NCBI RefSeq assembly: GCF_030540765.1 | Contig: NZ_JAUOEL010000002.1 | Coordinates: 62,001 to 126,000, forward strand | DNA: 64,000 nt | Direction: 5' to 3' | DNA from: Flavivirga jejuensis | Lineage (GTDB): Bacteria > Bacteroidota > Bacteroidia > Flavobacteriales > Flavobacteriaceae | Part shown: in pieces, positions 37,713 through 47,963 of the stretch | Layout: every line of letters starts with the position of its first letter | How positions within the stretch are numbered: position 1 is the first letter of the stretch | The notes under the pieces: model-generated | The model's database searches: none | The model's input: only the letters and a program-made list of their open reading frames with translations | Told to the model about the DNA's origin: nothing | Made by a program: the position numbers and the translations under genes

Positions 37713-39173
37713 ATGAAACAACATATAATTAAAATATTCAAAATCGTTCCAATAATTTTAATCACATTGTCTTCGTGTGATAGCTATTTGGAACTAGAAC
37801 CCCAAGATAACCTTATTCAAGGAGAATTTTGGCAAAACAAAGAGCAAGTCTCAGCGGCTGTTGCAGGATGCTATGCATCAATGAACCAGTCTGCATTTAC
37901 AAGCAGAGTACTTATGTGGGGAGAGCTCAGAGCAGAAATGATTGTTGCTAGCGAAAGTTCAAGCAACAATGCGCGAAACATGATGAAAAATTACATATTA
38001 CCAACCAATAATTTAGTAGAATGGAAATCATTTTATGCAACCATTAACTATTGCAATTTGGTGCTTGAGTTTGCAGATGGCGCACAAGAAAACGATTTGT
38101 CTTTTACAGAACAGGAGTTGCATCGGTTTAAAGCAGAAGTTTTAACCATTCGTTCTTTAGTTTACTTTATTCTTGTACGTAACTTTAAAGAAGTTCCGCT
38201 GGTTTTAACCGCTACCGCAAATAGTCAAACAGATTTTTATCCTGCAAAAAGTAGTGAGGCAGATATTATTGCACAAATTATTACAGATCTTAATGCAGCT
38301 GTAGAAGACCTTAATTTAGGATACTCAGAATCTGCAGCACATGATAAAGGAAGAATGACTAAAGGAGCTGCCTTAGCAATTCTTGCAGATGTTTACCTAT
38401 GGAACAACCAATTTAACGATTGTATTGCCGCGTGCAATAGTATTATAGAATTAGGCAAATATAATTTGGTGGAAAGCTCAGAATGGTTCAATCAATTATT
38501 TTTTGAAGGTAATTCTACAGAAGGCATTTTCGAACTACAATTTAGTGATATAAATGCAACCATTAGAGATGGATTTTACATATCAACACCAAATTATGCC
38601 CCTTATCAAGAAATAATTGATCTTTATTTTGAATATCCTTCAGATGTAAGAGGAGATAAAGCAACATTTGATTTTTCAGGATATGTGTTTAAATATGCAG
38701 GTATTAATAATTCTGGATTTTATCGTGCTTCAGACGAATTCTATAATAATTTTATATTTTATAGATATGCAGATGTGTTGCTAATGCAGGCAGAGGCTTA
38801 TATTTTATCTTCAGACTTTAAAAACCTTCCTGTAGCTTATAATTTAATAGACCAAGTACACCAACGTGCTATAGGTGCCCCCTTAGATGCCTCTCTTGAT
38901 GAGCAGTCTTTATTAACAGCATTACTGTTAGAACGACAAAAAGAATTTGCTTTCGAAAGTAAAAGATGGTACGACTTACTGCGTTTTGCCCGTCGTAATG
39001 AGTTTGAAAATCAACAGCTTATATTAGATTTAGCCGATATAAAGTCGGGAGCAGATGATTACGATCAAATATTAAGTTACTACTCAGACTCTGAATCCTA
39101 TTTTTTACCCATTGATCAAAATGAAGTTAATCTGAACCCTCAATTACTTCAGAATCCATATTATGAAAACTAA
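37713..39173 (+). CDS. SusD-like starch-binding outer-membrane lipoprotein, first copy
   Basis: 486 residues. The lipobox is ITLSSCDSYLELEPQ (Cys at 23), the standard RagB/SusD start. The TPR-containing body has the N-terminal SusD domain and a C-terminal region with LLLERQKEFAFESKRWYDLLRFAR, typical of the family end. It caps the SusC channel at the cell surface and captures glycan. It ends 17 nt before the next fasciclin gene. Confidence 0.94.
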   Translation: MKQHIIKIFKIVPIILITLSSCDSYLELEPQDNLIQGEFWQNKEQVSAAVAGCYASMNQSAFTSRVLMWGELRAEMIVASESSSNNARNMMKNYILPTNNLVEWKSFYATINYCNLVLEFADGAQENDLSFTEQELHRFKAEVLTIRSLVYFILVRNFKEVPLVLTATANSQTDFYPAKSSEADIIAQIITDLNAAVEDLNLGYSESAAHDKGRMTKGAALAILADVYLWNNQFNDCIAACNSIIELGKYNLVESSEWFNQLFFEGNSTEGIFELQFSDINATIRDGFYISTPNYAPYQEIIDLYFEYPSDVRGDKATFDFSGYVFKYAGINNSGFYRASDEFYNNFIFYRYADVLLMQAEAYILSSDFKNLPVAYNLIDQVHQRAIGAPLDASLDEQSLLTALLLERQKEFAFESKRWYDLLRFARRNEFENQQLILDLADIKSGADDYDQILSYYSDSESYFLPIDQNEVNLNPQLLQNPYYEN

Positions 39174-39189
39174 ACTAAAAATAAAAATT

Positions 39190-40821
39190 ATGAAAACAAC
39201 TAAATTTATTACATGGATAGGATGCCTTCTCATGTTTATAATAAGTATAAACAGTTGCACAGATAAACTGGATGGCACTACTTTTTTCACATCAGATGAC
39301 ATGACGATTATTGAAACTTTGGAAGCGAATCCAGAGCTGTTTTCTTCATATAGTGCTATTTTAGAAAAAACAGAATTTTCTACAGCATTAGAAAGTTATG
39401 GATCTTACACTTGTTTTGCACCAACCAATGCAGCAATTAAAGCGTATTTAGAAGAAAAGTTTAATGTTAGTTCTGTTGACGAATTAAATTCTGAAGAGCA
39501 ACTTGATTTTTTAAAAATACTAGTAAAATTTCATACGTTACCATCAAATAGAGGTACAAATAGCTTTATTGAAGGAAGAATTGTAGACACAACATACACA
39601 GGCGATTACCTTACATCTTCTTATTTACTTGGTGGGGGAATTTCAGATGTAGTGATAAACCGGGAAGCAAAATTAAATCAATATGATATTGCAACAACTA
39701 ATGGTGTAATACATGCACTAGACGCGGTGTTAGATCCCTATATTGATGGGGTTCCCAAAACAATGGAGAATACTGGAAAGTATACTATTTTTGTAGAAGC
39801 CTTAAAACAAACAGGCTATTACGAGGCTTTTTCGGTATTTGTTTCCGAATCTGGTTCAAAAAACAATTTTACCATTTTAGCAGAGTCGGACGAAATATAC
39901 AGTCAAGAAGGTATTAATTCTTTTAATGATTTAGCAAACTTAATTTCGCCAGATAATTCAGATTATCTAGATACTAGCAACCCTTTAAACCGTTTTGTAG
40001 CTTACCATGCAACACAAAACTTTTTATATACCTCAGATTTCCCTGAAGATGCATTTATCAATACTGTTTTAGAAAATAATGCCATTAAGTCGTTTAAAAC
40101 AGATAAACTTCTTAAAATAAATGAAACAGAAACAGGTGTTGATGATACATGGGTCTCTTTACTTTCAGATCAAAGTAACTTCCCGGCAAAAAATGGCGTT
40201 TACCATACGGTTGATAAAATTCTACACGTATTTGTACCTAAAGCAAAATATATCATTTTTGATTTGGTATCAGATCAACCCGAAGTGCAATCTAAACTAA
40301 TTGGAAAACTTGTAAATGTTTATCCTGATGCTTTTGAGTATATAGATTGGTTCCCTAGAACACTAACGTCAAGATGGAATAGTAAAAGTAGTCTTACAGC
40401 ATATAATTATAACATATTAGATACAAGCTCTAGTTTAGCTTGGATTGAATTTGTTACCCCTGTACTTCCTAAAGGTCAATATGAATTATTGGTTTGCAGT
40501 AATGGTGGTAATAGTGCTAGAGGTGTTAAACAAACATATTGGGATGGTGAGCCTATAGGTTCTGTTTATGATGTAAGAACCAAGGCAGCTAGTGTAGGCT
40601 ATCCAGATGAAATTGAAATGGAAGCCAATAATTGGAGACGTGGTAGTAAACTCTTTATTAATAACGCTGGAGTATCTGCTTATGATAGCACAAGCTTTAT
40701 CAGGTTTATTATAACTAAAGAATTGCTTTGCCCGGTGCAGCAGAGACATGTTATTCGTTTTGAAACTATAAAATCGGGTGGTGTACCATTTGATTATATA
40801 GAATTTATACCAGTAGAATAA
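39190..40821 (+). CDS. Fasciclin-domain lipoprotein with C-terminal beta-sandwich
   Basis: About 543 residues. I chose ATG 39190 because the signal peptide MKTTKFITWIGCLLMFIIS with lipobox SINSC follows directly; the in-frame ATG at 39163 would overlap the SusD gene. Two FAS1 units are visible: ~35-180 with YTCFAPTNAAIKAYL and GVIHALDAVLD, and ~190-350 with GVYHTVDKILHVF. Residues ~360-543 are a different beta-rich domain (KGQYELLVCSNGG, PFDYIEFIPVE) that could bind carbohydrate. It sits between the two SusCD pairs, so it probably serves as an accessory surface glycan-binding protein. Confidence 0.82.
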   Translation: MKTTKFITWIGCLLMFIISINSCTDKLDGTTFFTSDDMTIIETLEANPELFSSYSAILEKTEFSTALESYGSYTCFAPTNAAIKAYLEEKFNVSSVDELNSEEQLDFLKILVKFHTLPSNRGTNSFIEGRIVDTTYTGDYLTSSYLLGGGISDVVINREAKLNQYDIATTNGVIHALDAVLDPYIDGVPKTMENTGKYTIFVEALKQTGYYEAFSVFVSESGSKNNFTILAESDEIYSQEGINSFNDLANLISPDNSDYLDTSNPLNRFVAYHATQNFLYTSDFPEDAFINTVLENNAIKSFKTDKLLKINETETGVDDTWVSLLSDQSNFPAKNGVYHTVDKILHVFVPKAKYIIFDLVSDQPEVQSKLIGKLVNVYPDAFEYIDWFPRTLTSRWNSKSSLTAYNYNILDTSSSLAWIEFVTPVLPKGQYELLVCSNGGNSARGVKQTYWDGEPIGSVYDVRTKAASVGYPDEIEMEANNWRRGSKLFINNAGVSAYDSTSFIRFIITKELLCPVQQRHVIRFETIKSGGVPFDYIEFIPVE

Positions 40822-40844
40822 TATAAATAACTAAAAAATTTAGA

Positions 40845-42368
40845 ATGAAAAACATAAATAAAAAAAATTTTATTTTTAGTCGGTTTATCATCATGGCTTG
40901 TATTGTTTTTACTGTTGCATGTGAAGAGGATGCCTCAGATGAACATTACGAGCAACTTGACTCAAGACTAGAAAACAACCTTTTATCTGTATTATCTGCA
41001 GACCAAGAGTACTCTACTTTTGTTACATTACTTGAACAAACAGGTTACAGCGACGTATTGGAGACCCCACAGGCTTATACTGTGTGGGCTCCAAATAATA
41101 CGGCTTTGGCACAAGTACCAGATATGGTGTTGAATGACCCCGATTTGTTGAAACAATTAATTGGCAACCATATATCCAGATTTACATACAATTCTAGTAT
41201 TGGAGAAGATCCTGTTTTTGTAAAAATGTTGAACAATAAGTATATCGAATTTTCAAACGATGCGACACGTGTTAGTTTTGGAGGCATAGAAGTTATTGAA
41301 AAAGACTTATTAGCAGCCAATGGTATTTTGCACACAGTAACCGATGTTTTAACTGTTAAAGCAAATATATGGGATCACCTTAACGAGAATACTGATCAAT
41401 TCCCTGTTATGATGGATTATTTATCAGAATTCAATAGCACTGTTTTTGATGAAGTAAACAGTGTGAAAATTGGAACAAATACACTCGGACAAACAGTATA
41501 CGATTCTATATATAGTTCTTCCAATTCTTTTTTTAAAACCATTGGAGATCTTAGCTCAGAAGAGAAACGCTTTACATTTATTGGCTTAACAGATAATGCA
41601 TATGCAGATACTTATAACGTATATAAAGATTATTACCAATATCCAGTTGAAGATTCTATAAAATATAATGTAGACAAGGTCATATTCAGCAATATAAACT
41701 TCCCGCTCGTTAATCTTGAAGATTTGAATGGCACCAAAGTACTAAACACAGTAGACAATGAAGTTGTAATAGATCCAAACACAGTAGTAGAAGATGTAAG
41801 TTTAAGTAATGGAAACTTGTTTGTTGTTAATCAATTGGATTATAACCCTAAAGATGTAGTGTATAAACCAATACGCTATGAAATTGAAAACGCTCAAAGA
41901 AGAGAAATAGGATCATTAACAGACCTTATAATATTAGACCAATATAGTGCTTCTGCTTCTGGAAACTTTACAAATATTGTTGCGCTATTAGAGAATCCCG
42001 CAGTCGATGAGAGTAATAATTATTTTGAAATAGCTTTCAGTAATGTTTTATCCTCTAGTTATACCATACACTTAAAATTTTCTGCTATAGGAGCCTCTCA
42101 GGATACTCAATTAAAATTTGAATTGAGCTATGTCGATGAAAATAAAAACACCATTGTAAATCAAATTCCACCAACTGTTGTTAGTAAAGATGAAGATGGT
42201 ATTGTTCAAATAGGAGGCACCTATAACTTTCCCGTTTATATAAACGCAGAAAACAACAATGACTTTTTTGTAAAACTTAAGGTTATTGTTGCTGTTAGCG
42301 AACCAGAGTTATTCATATACGATCGTGTATTTGGCATCGATTATGCAGAATTAAGACCAACAGAGTAA
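40845..42368 (+). CDS. Fasciclin-domain lipoprotein with C-terminal beta-sandwich, second
   Basis: 507 residues. The lipobox is VFTVACEE. The first FAS1 unit spans ~38-170 (YTVWAPNNTALAQVP, GILHTVTDVL). A second, diverged unit (~175-330) has RFTFIGLTDNAYADTY and NGNLFVVNQLDY. The remaining ~170 residues form a beta-rich domain ending FGIDYAELRPTE, like the end of the preceding protein, so the two fasciclin genes look like diverged paralogues. It lies 23 nt after the first and 19 nt before the second SusC gene. Confidence 0.82.
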   Translation: MKNINKKNFIFSRFIIMACIVFTVACEEDASDEHYEQLDSRLENNLLSVLSADQEYSTFVTLLEQTGYSDVLETPQAYTVWAPNNTALAQVPDMVLNDPDLLKQLIGNHISRFTYNSSIGEDPVFVKMLNNKYIEFSNDATRVSFGGIEVIEKDLLAANGILHTVTDVLTVKANIWDHLNENTDQFPVMMDYLSEFNSTVFDEVNSVKIGTNTLGQTVYDSIYSSSNSFFKTIGDLSSEEKRFTFIGLTDNAYADTYNVYKDYYQYPVEDSIKYNVDKVIFSNINFPLVNLEDLNGTKVLNTVDNEVVIDPNTVVEDVSLSNGNLFVVNQLDYNPKDVVYKPIRYEIENAQRREIGSLTDLIILDQYSASASGNFTNIVALLENPAVDESNNYFEIAFSNVLSSSYTIHLKFSAIGASQDTQLKFELSYVDENKNTIVNQIPPTVVSKDEDGIVQIGGTYNFPVYINAENNNDFFVKLKVIVAVSEPELFIYDRVFGIDYAELRPTE

Positions 42369-42387
42369 CTACAACTAAAATTTAAAC

Positions 42388-45300
42388 ATGAATTATCTAA
42401 CTATGATAAAAATAAAAAATACATGTACCTTGTTTTTCATTTTGTTCTTTGTATTTACTTTGGTATCGCAAGGACAAGAAAAATTTGGCAGAACAATAAC
42501 CGGTTCAGTACTAGATGCCACCAACAATAAGCCATTACAAGGAATAAATATTAGGGCAGGAATGTTTTCTTCTGTACTAACAAATAAAGCAGGTGAATTT
42601 ACTATTAACGTACCTGATGGAAGAGCAACGCTTGTAGTAAGCAGCCCTTCTTTTCAAGATAAAGAAGTTGCTTTAAAAGGGAGAACAAAAATTGAAATTA
42701 AAATTTATAACAAGCATTTTAATTCCTATTACAAAAAGGTTGATATGCCTTTTAAAAAACAATCAAATACATCGGTTGTTAATGCAATAGCAGTTAAAGA
42801 AGGCCGTATTTCAAGCCCCCGAGAATCTGTAGCTAATATACTAAACGGTGAAGTAAGCGGCATGAGAACAGTTATGCGCTCTGGAGTTCCTGGTATTGGC
42901 GCAAACATTTTTTTACGTGGGTACAATACATTAAACGCATCAACCCAACCTTTAATAATTGTTGATGGCATGATGTTAGAAACCAATACGTTTAATAACA
43001 ATGCTACAATAAATGGATATAGTTATGATCCTTTATCTGATATTAATCCCAAGGATATAGCCAATATTACAGTAATAAAGGATGCAGCATCTATCTATGG
43101 CTCAAGAGGTGCAAATGGTGTTATACTTGTTGAAACCAATAAGACCGAAGATATTTCTACCAAAATAGATTTTTATGTGCAAGGTGGGTTAAATTTAGCG
43201 CCAGACTATATTCCCTTGATGAACGCTAATCAGTTCAAAACATATCTGGCAGATCAAATGAATGATTCCGAACTTTTCACAAATGATGAAATTGCATCAT
43301 CTCCATTTTTTAATGAAAATACGTCGTTTGCAGATTACCAAAAATATCATAATGAAACAAATTGGCAAGATCAAATTTTTGATAATAGCTATGTAACGGA
43401 ATATTACCTTAGAGTAACTGGTGGTGACGAAATTGCCAAATACGGACTTTCTATTGGATATTCTACAAACAAAGGTATTTTGTCTAACTCAAATTTTAAC
43501 AGATTTACAACACGATTTAACGCAGATACTAACATAACTCAAAAACTTTCTTTAAGTACAAATTTAAGTGTAAGTTACGCAACACGCGATTTATTTGATG
43601 ATGGGTTATTGAGCACATCCCCTATTTATTCAGCACTCGCTAAATCACCATTTCTGTCGCCTTATGTGCCAAATGCAGATGGTGTAGTAACCAGTATTTA
43701 CGAAGATGTAGATAATGTGGCGGCTATTAGTAATCCCGTAGCAATTGTTGATAACGCAACGTTTCAAGCAAAAGATTACAATTTATATGGGCATTTAAAA
43801 TTTGGATATCAATTTTCAGACAAATTTGGTCTTAGCTCTTTAATTGGTCTAAATTATATAAAAAACAGACAAAATGTTTTTCTACCAGATTTAGGACTTG
43901 CTACAAGCGTCAATGAGTATGGCGACATTCTTTATCGTGCTTCTAAAGTAAGTGTAGAAAGTTTGTTCGCTATTTACAATGATACGAAGTTAAACTATTC
44001 ATTTAATGTTAACGATTTGCATAATTTTTCTATAAACCTTGGTTTTAGATATAATCAGAATAATTATGAGAACTCGTATGCTACTAGTGGTAATTCAGGC
44101 GATGACGAATTTACATCTTTAGGAGATGGTAATCAATTTACATTTGTTACTTCAGGAAGTATAGGGAATTGGAAATATGCTTCTATTTATGCCAATGCAG
44201 ATTATTCTTTTTTAAATAAATATTTTATTAGTTATAATATTGCTTTTGATGCATCTTCAAGGTTTGGAGATGATAAAGCAGCTGGTATGTTCCCAAGCAT
44301 TGGAGCAGCATGGTTAATGTCTTCAGAAAACTTCATGGCTGGTGCTTCAGGTATAGATCAAATTAAGCTTCGTGCTAGCTACGGTTTAACAGGAAATGAT
44401 GGTATTGGTAACTATAATGCCGAGTCTTATTTTACCTCTCGTAGATTTTTAGGAGGTACAGGTCTTGTAAATGGAAATATTGCTAATAGCTCTATTAGAT
44501 GGGAAGAAACTACAAAAGCAAACCTAGGTCTTGATATTGGATTATTTAATGAACGATTATCATTTAATTTTGATTATTTCAATAATGTTACAGAAGGGTT
44601 ATTAAACAACGTTGAAATAAATTCCGTTTACGGACAAGACAATTACATAACTAATGAAGGTAAATTAAAAAATCATGGTTTTGAACTTGGGTTTAATGCC
44701 CGCGTTTTTAACACGAGTAATTTTAGTTGGGATATTGGTGGAAATGTATCTAAGTATAAAAACGAAATCACGTCACTTCCAGGACAGAGTCAAATATTAG
44801 ATATTGATGGTATTGGTGCCACCATATTAAACCAAGAAGGAAGTGCTTTAGGGTTGTTTTATGGATATAAAACAGATGGTATTTATACAAATTCTGAAGC
44901 TGCAAATTCAGACGGTTTAAGTTGGACAGATTTTAGAGGTTTTGAACAGCCTTTTGTAGCTGGCGATGTGAGGTTTGTAAATACAAATGCTTCTGATAAT
45001 GTAATTAATGAAGATGACAGAGTTGTAATTGGAGATCCAAATCCAGATTTTACAGGCATGTTTTACAATACATTTACATATAAGAAATTAACCCTATCGG
45101 CAGTATTTTCATTTAGTCAAGGAAATGATATCTATAACGCTTTAAGAAGAAGCACAGAATCGATGTCTGGTTTTGAAAATCAAAGCTTAGCTGTAGCGAA
45201 TCGTTGGACGGTTGAAAACCAAAATACAAGTATTCCCCGTGCTGTTTATGGTGATGAAGTTGGTAATTCAAGATTTTCTGATAGATGGATTGAAGATGGT

Positions 45301-45516
45301 TCCTATATACGTCTTAAAACATTGTCGCTGTCTTATAGTCCAGATATATTTAATGCTACTATTTATATTACAGCAAATAATATACTAACATTTACCGATT
45401 ATTTAGGATACGACCCAGAAGTTAGCAACTCGCAAGTAAGTTATTTGCAAGGTATAGATGCAGGGTATACACCCCAATATAGTTCTGTGCTGGTTGGTGT
45501 TAGAATAGGACTGTAA
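42388..45516 (+). CDS. SusC-like TonB-dependent transporter, second copy
   Basis: 1042 residues. A signal peptide ends in VSQGQ; ATG at 42403 is an alternative start. The regulatory domain (~35-105, TGSVLDATNNKPLQGINIRAG) is followed by a plug with LIIVDGMMLETNT and VIKDAASIYGSRGANGVILVE, then a barrel ending VLVGVRIGL. It has diverged strongly from the first SusC, so the two pairs probably import different oligosaccharides of the same glycan. SusD follows after 32 nt. Confidence 0.93.
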   Translation: MNYLTMIKIKNTCTLFFILFFVFTLVSQGQEKFGRTITGSVLDATNNKPLQGINIRAGMFSSVLTNKAGEFTINVPDGRATLVVSSPSFQDKEVALKGRTKIEIKIYNKHFNSYYKKVDMPFKKQSNTSVVNAIAVKEGRISSPRESVANILNGEVSGMRTVMRSGVPGIGANIFLRGYNTLNASTQPLIIVDGMMLETNTFNNNATINGYSYDPLSDINPKDIANITVIKDAASIYGSRGANGVILVETNKTEDISTKIDFYVQGGLNLAPDYIPLMNANQFKTYLADQMNDSELFTNDEIASSPFFNENTSFADYQKYHNETNWQDQIFDNSYVTEYYLRVTGGDEIAKYGLSIGYSTNKGILSNSNFNRFTTRFNADTNITQKLSLSTNLSVSYATRDLFDDGLLSTSPIYSALAKSPFLSPYVPNADGVVTSIYEDVDNVAAISNPVAIVDNATFQAKDYNLYGHLKFGYQFSDKFGLSSLIGLNYIKNRQNVFLPDLGLATSVNEYGDILYRASKVSVESLFAIYNDTKLNYSFNVNDLHNFSINLGFRYNQNNYENSYATSGNSGDDEFTSLGDGNQFTFVTSGSIGNWKYASIYANADYSFLNKYFISYNIAFDASSRFGDDKAAGMFPSIGAAWLMSSENFMAGASGIDQIKLRASYGLTGNDGIGNYNAESYFTSRRFLGGTGLVNGNIANSSIRWEETTKANLGLDIGLFNERLSFNFDYFNNVTEGLLNNVEINSVYGQDNYITNEGKLKNHGFELGFNARVFNTSNFSWDIGGNVSKYKNEITSLPGQSQILDIDGIGATILNQEGSALGLFYGYKTDGIYTNSEAANSDGLSWTDFRGFEQPFVAGDVRFVNTNASDNVINEDDRVVIGDPNPDFTGMFYNTFTYKKLTLSAVFSFSQGNDIYNALRRSTESMSGFENQSLAVANRWTVENQNTSIPRAVYGDEVGNSRFSDRWIEDGSYIRLKTLSLSYSPDIFNATIYITANNILTFTDYLGYDPEVSNSQVSYLQGIDAGYTPQYSSVLVGVRIGL

Positions 45517-45548
45517 TTTTTTGTAGAAGATTTAAATAATAAAAACAT

Positions 45549-47168
45549 ATGAAACAGTATATAAATATTTTATTCAGTTTACTCTTAGCTTTAACGCTTT
45601 TTACTTCTTGCGAAAATTTACTTGAAGTAACTCCCGAAGAAGTATTATTAACAGATGATTATCTGGGCGATGACGAGCTAGATGCAAGATCTGCTTTATT
45701 TGGCGTACTTGGTCAAATGCAGGATATTACAGCACAATACGTTGTTTTAGGGGAAATGCGTGCAGATTTAGCAGATGTTAGTCCCGAAGCAACAGATGAA
45801 CTTAGGCAAATTAACAATCATCAAATTAGTTCGGAGAATAGTTATACAGACTTAACAAATATATTTTCTATAATAAACAATTGTAATTTTGCTATAGCAG
45901 GCATAGATACAGAAGCTTTTGAAGGGGTATTGTTAGAAGATTATGCTTCTATACTTCGAATTAGAACTTGGGCACAATTACAAATCTTAATTAATTATGG
46001 GCAACTTCCATACATTGATACACCAATTACAAGTGATGACGATTTCGATAAAAACTACCCTTTGCTTTCTTTTGAAGATGGAATTACTCAATTAATTGAA
46101 AATCTAGAACTTATTGCAGGTATCGAAAACGTGAGCAAATACGAAAACTCATTAGGATATAGCATCTTTAAAATGATTCCTGATAATGATATTCTTTTAG
46201 GCGATTTGTATTTATGGAAAGGAGATCATGTTTTAGCCGCTACACATTACAAACAGTTTCTTGATGATAATGTATTGGGAAATACATATAACTTAAACAA
46301 TTTTGATACCTCCACAATTTTAAGTGCGGGTGTATATACTGTAAATGGTGAAGCATGGGGCTTAGGAATTTTTAATGATTTTCCGCAATCAACCGTAATT
46401 ATTAATTATACGGCTTTTGTTGAAGCGTATCGTCAACCAAATACGGGTTATGCTGTACTTAAAGAACAAATCACGTATTCACCTGTAATCGCACAAAAAT
46501 GGTCGGCGCAAATTCGAGGTTTTGAAGGCGCCCCTTACGAACAAGCAAATTATCCAGGAGATTTTGTTAGGTTTGAGGGTTCTATAGATCCTACAGATTT
46601 TTCTATAAGTAAATATAACTATAACTATTTTTCGTGGTACAGAGCTGCCAAAGTTTATCTTAGGTATGCAGAAGCTATTAATTATGCAGGATATCCAGAA
46701 CAAGCTTTGGCCATTATTAATGGTATTTTTAACAATACGCAAGTCGCACCAATAGATGCCCCTGTTTTTAATAATACTGAAGCATATTTAAATTTTGATA
46801 TAGATCAATATTACGCTACAAACTCTAGCGGTCAACCAATATCTGGAAATCAAGGCATTAGAGGCAGAGTTGATCTAGCTCCTGTTAATGTAGATCCAGG
46901 TCTTACTGATGCCCAAACCATAGAAGCTGTTGGGGCACTTATACTTAATGAAGCAGCATTAGAGCTTGCTTTTGAAGGTAACAGATGGGAAGATCTTCTC
47001 CGTTTTGCTAAAAGAGCTAATACCCCTGCGATAGTTGCTGATGCTGTTTTTAGTAAGTTTGAAAGTTTAGGAGATTTATCTACTGCCAATACCATACAAC
47101 AAAAATTATTGAACCCAGATAACTGGTATTTACCATTAACTATTCCAGATAATTTTGTGGCTGATTAG
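45549..47168 (+). CDS. SusD-like lipoprotein, second copy
   Basis: 539 residues. The lipobox is LFTSCENLLEVTPEE (Cys at 21). The family C-terminus is evident in ELAFEGNRWEDLLRFAKRA and the terminal NWYLPLTIPDNF. It is longer than the first SusD by about 50 residues, with inserts near residues 250-330. It ends the two-pair SusCD operon; a strong hairpin follows at 47316-47354. Confidence 0.93.
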   Translation: MKQYINILFSLLLALTLFTSCENLLEVTPEEVLLTDDYLGDDELDARSALFGVLGQMQDITAQYVVLGEMRADLADVSPEATDELRQINNHQISSENSYTDLTNIFSIINNCNFAIAGIDTEAFEGVLLEDYASILRIRTWAQLQILINYGQLPYIDTPITSDDDFDKNYPLLSFEDGITQLIENLELIAGIENVSKYENSLGYSIFKMIPDNDILLGDLYLWKGDHVLAATHYKQFLDDNVLGNTYNLNNFDTSTILSAGVYTVNGEAWGLGIFNDFPQSTVIINYTAFVEAYRQPNTGYAVLKEQITYSPVIAQKWSAQIRGFEGAPYEQANYPGDFVRFEGSIDPTDFSISKYNYNYFSWYRAAKVYLRYAEAINYAGYPEQALAIINGIFNNTQVAPIDAPVFNNTEAYLNFDIDQYYATNSSGQPISGNQGIRGRVDLAPVNVDPGLTDAQTIEAVGALILNEAALELAFEGNRWEDLLRFAKRANTPAIVADAVFSKFESLGDLSTANTIQQKLLNPDNWYLPLTIPDNFVAD

Positions 47169-47315
47169 TTTTAAAAAGTAATTAATAACTATCCTTTTAA
47201 CCTGAGTTCGACGTAAGTACAATTAACGTCAAAAAAGGGTACATACAGGCATGTTATCAATTTCTTTAAGGACTTGTTTTTCAGAATAACAAATAGCGTA
47301 GCTTGAATCTCAAAT

Positions 47316-47354
47316 AAACCACTCCTATAGACTTCCTGTCCATAGGGGTGGTTT
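47316..47354 (+). terminator. Terminator of the SusCD operon
   Basis: AAACCACTCCTAT (47316-47328) pairs with ATAGGGGTGGTTT (47342-47354) with one G-U pair; T-rich sequence follows. It lies about 150 nt after the second SusD stop. Confidence 0.65.
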
Positions 47355-47537
47355 AGGTTTTATGAGATACGTAAGCCTACACGATCTGATGTCTATTCCA
47401 TACTTTTACATCTGAAAAATCATAAGACACAAACAACTACAAACCAATCACTAAACCAGATTTTTTCTCTATTCTTTTTGCTTTTATTTTTTTAAATTAC
47501 CGTTTGTAACGGTCTTAAATTGGAAAAACAATCAAAA

Positions 47538-47594
47538 TTGACCAATTTGTGATGTATTTTGACCAATTTGTGACCTTATAAAATAGTAATTTTG
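47538..47594 (+). promoter_or_regulatory. Direct-repeat operator and promoter-like boxes
   Basis: TTGACCAATTTGTGA occurs at 47538-47552 and again at 47559-47573, a period of 21 bp (two helical turns). TAATTTTG (47587-47594) fits the TAnnTTTG -7 box, with TTTG in the second repeat 16 nt before it. A regulator binding two tandem sites on one DNA face could control the gene at 47964. Confidence 0.5.
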
Positions 47595-47725
47595 CGATTA
47601 TAAATCATTTAATCTATATTCTAGATTAAAACTTTGGAATACAAATTTTAATTTAAAATAAATTTTTTAATACATCCCCAAAACATTATGAGTAATTCTT
47701 CAATACCTATAGAAATTATATAATC

Positions 47726-47887
47726 CAGCAGATAAATCTAATTATTTTAGCCATTGATTATTTATACCTCGAATGGTTTGAAGACACCGATACTTCTAAT
47801 GGTGATGTAAGCTACGATTTATATTTTGGTACAGAAATTAATCCTAGTTTATACCACAGCAATTTAACATTAAGTACAAGGGGATGA
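47726..47887 (+). pseudogene. Remnant of an Ig/fibronectin-like domain gene
   Basis: A 54-codon frame, bounded by stops and lacking a start, reads LEWFEDTDTSNGDVSYDLYF and then GTEINPSLYHSNL. This resembles the end of Ig-like/fibronectin domains in secreted Bacteroidota proteins. It has no start, signal or continuation, so it is probably debris from a deleted or rearranged gene upstream of the giant protein. Confidence 0.5.
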
Positions 47888-47963
47888 ATTCCTGGTTATT
47901 ACGCTATGATTAAAAAATTTACAATTGTTTTGTTTTCTCTTTGATTTTCTATTAAAAAAAATT

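Larger units (their letters stand above)
47169..47963. other. Intergenic region with terminator, direct-repeat promoter and gene remnant
   Basis: 795 bp between SusD and the giant secreted protein. It holds a short repeat, TTAACCTGAGTTCGAC, at 47197-47212 (exact copy at 60985-61000), a terminator (47316-47354), twin 15-bp direct repeats before a TAnnTTTG box (47538-47594) and a 54-codon coding remnant (47726-47887). Confidence 0.6.

Noticed and set aside
47925-47963. Upstream TTG start for the giant secreted protein
   Set aside because: It would place 13 residues in front of a complete signal peptide that starts with ATG at 47964.
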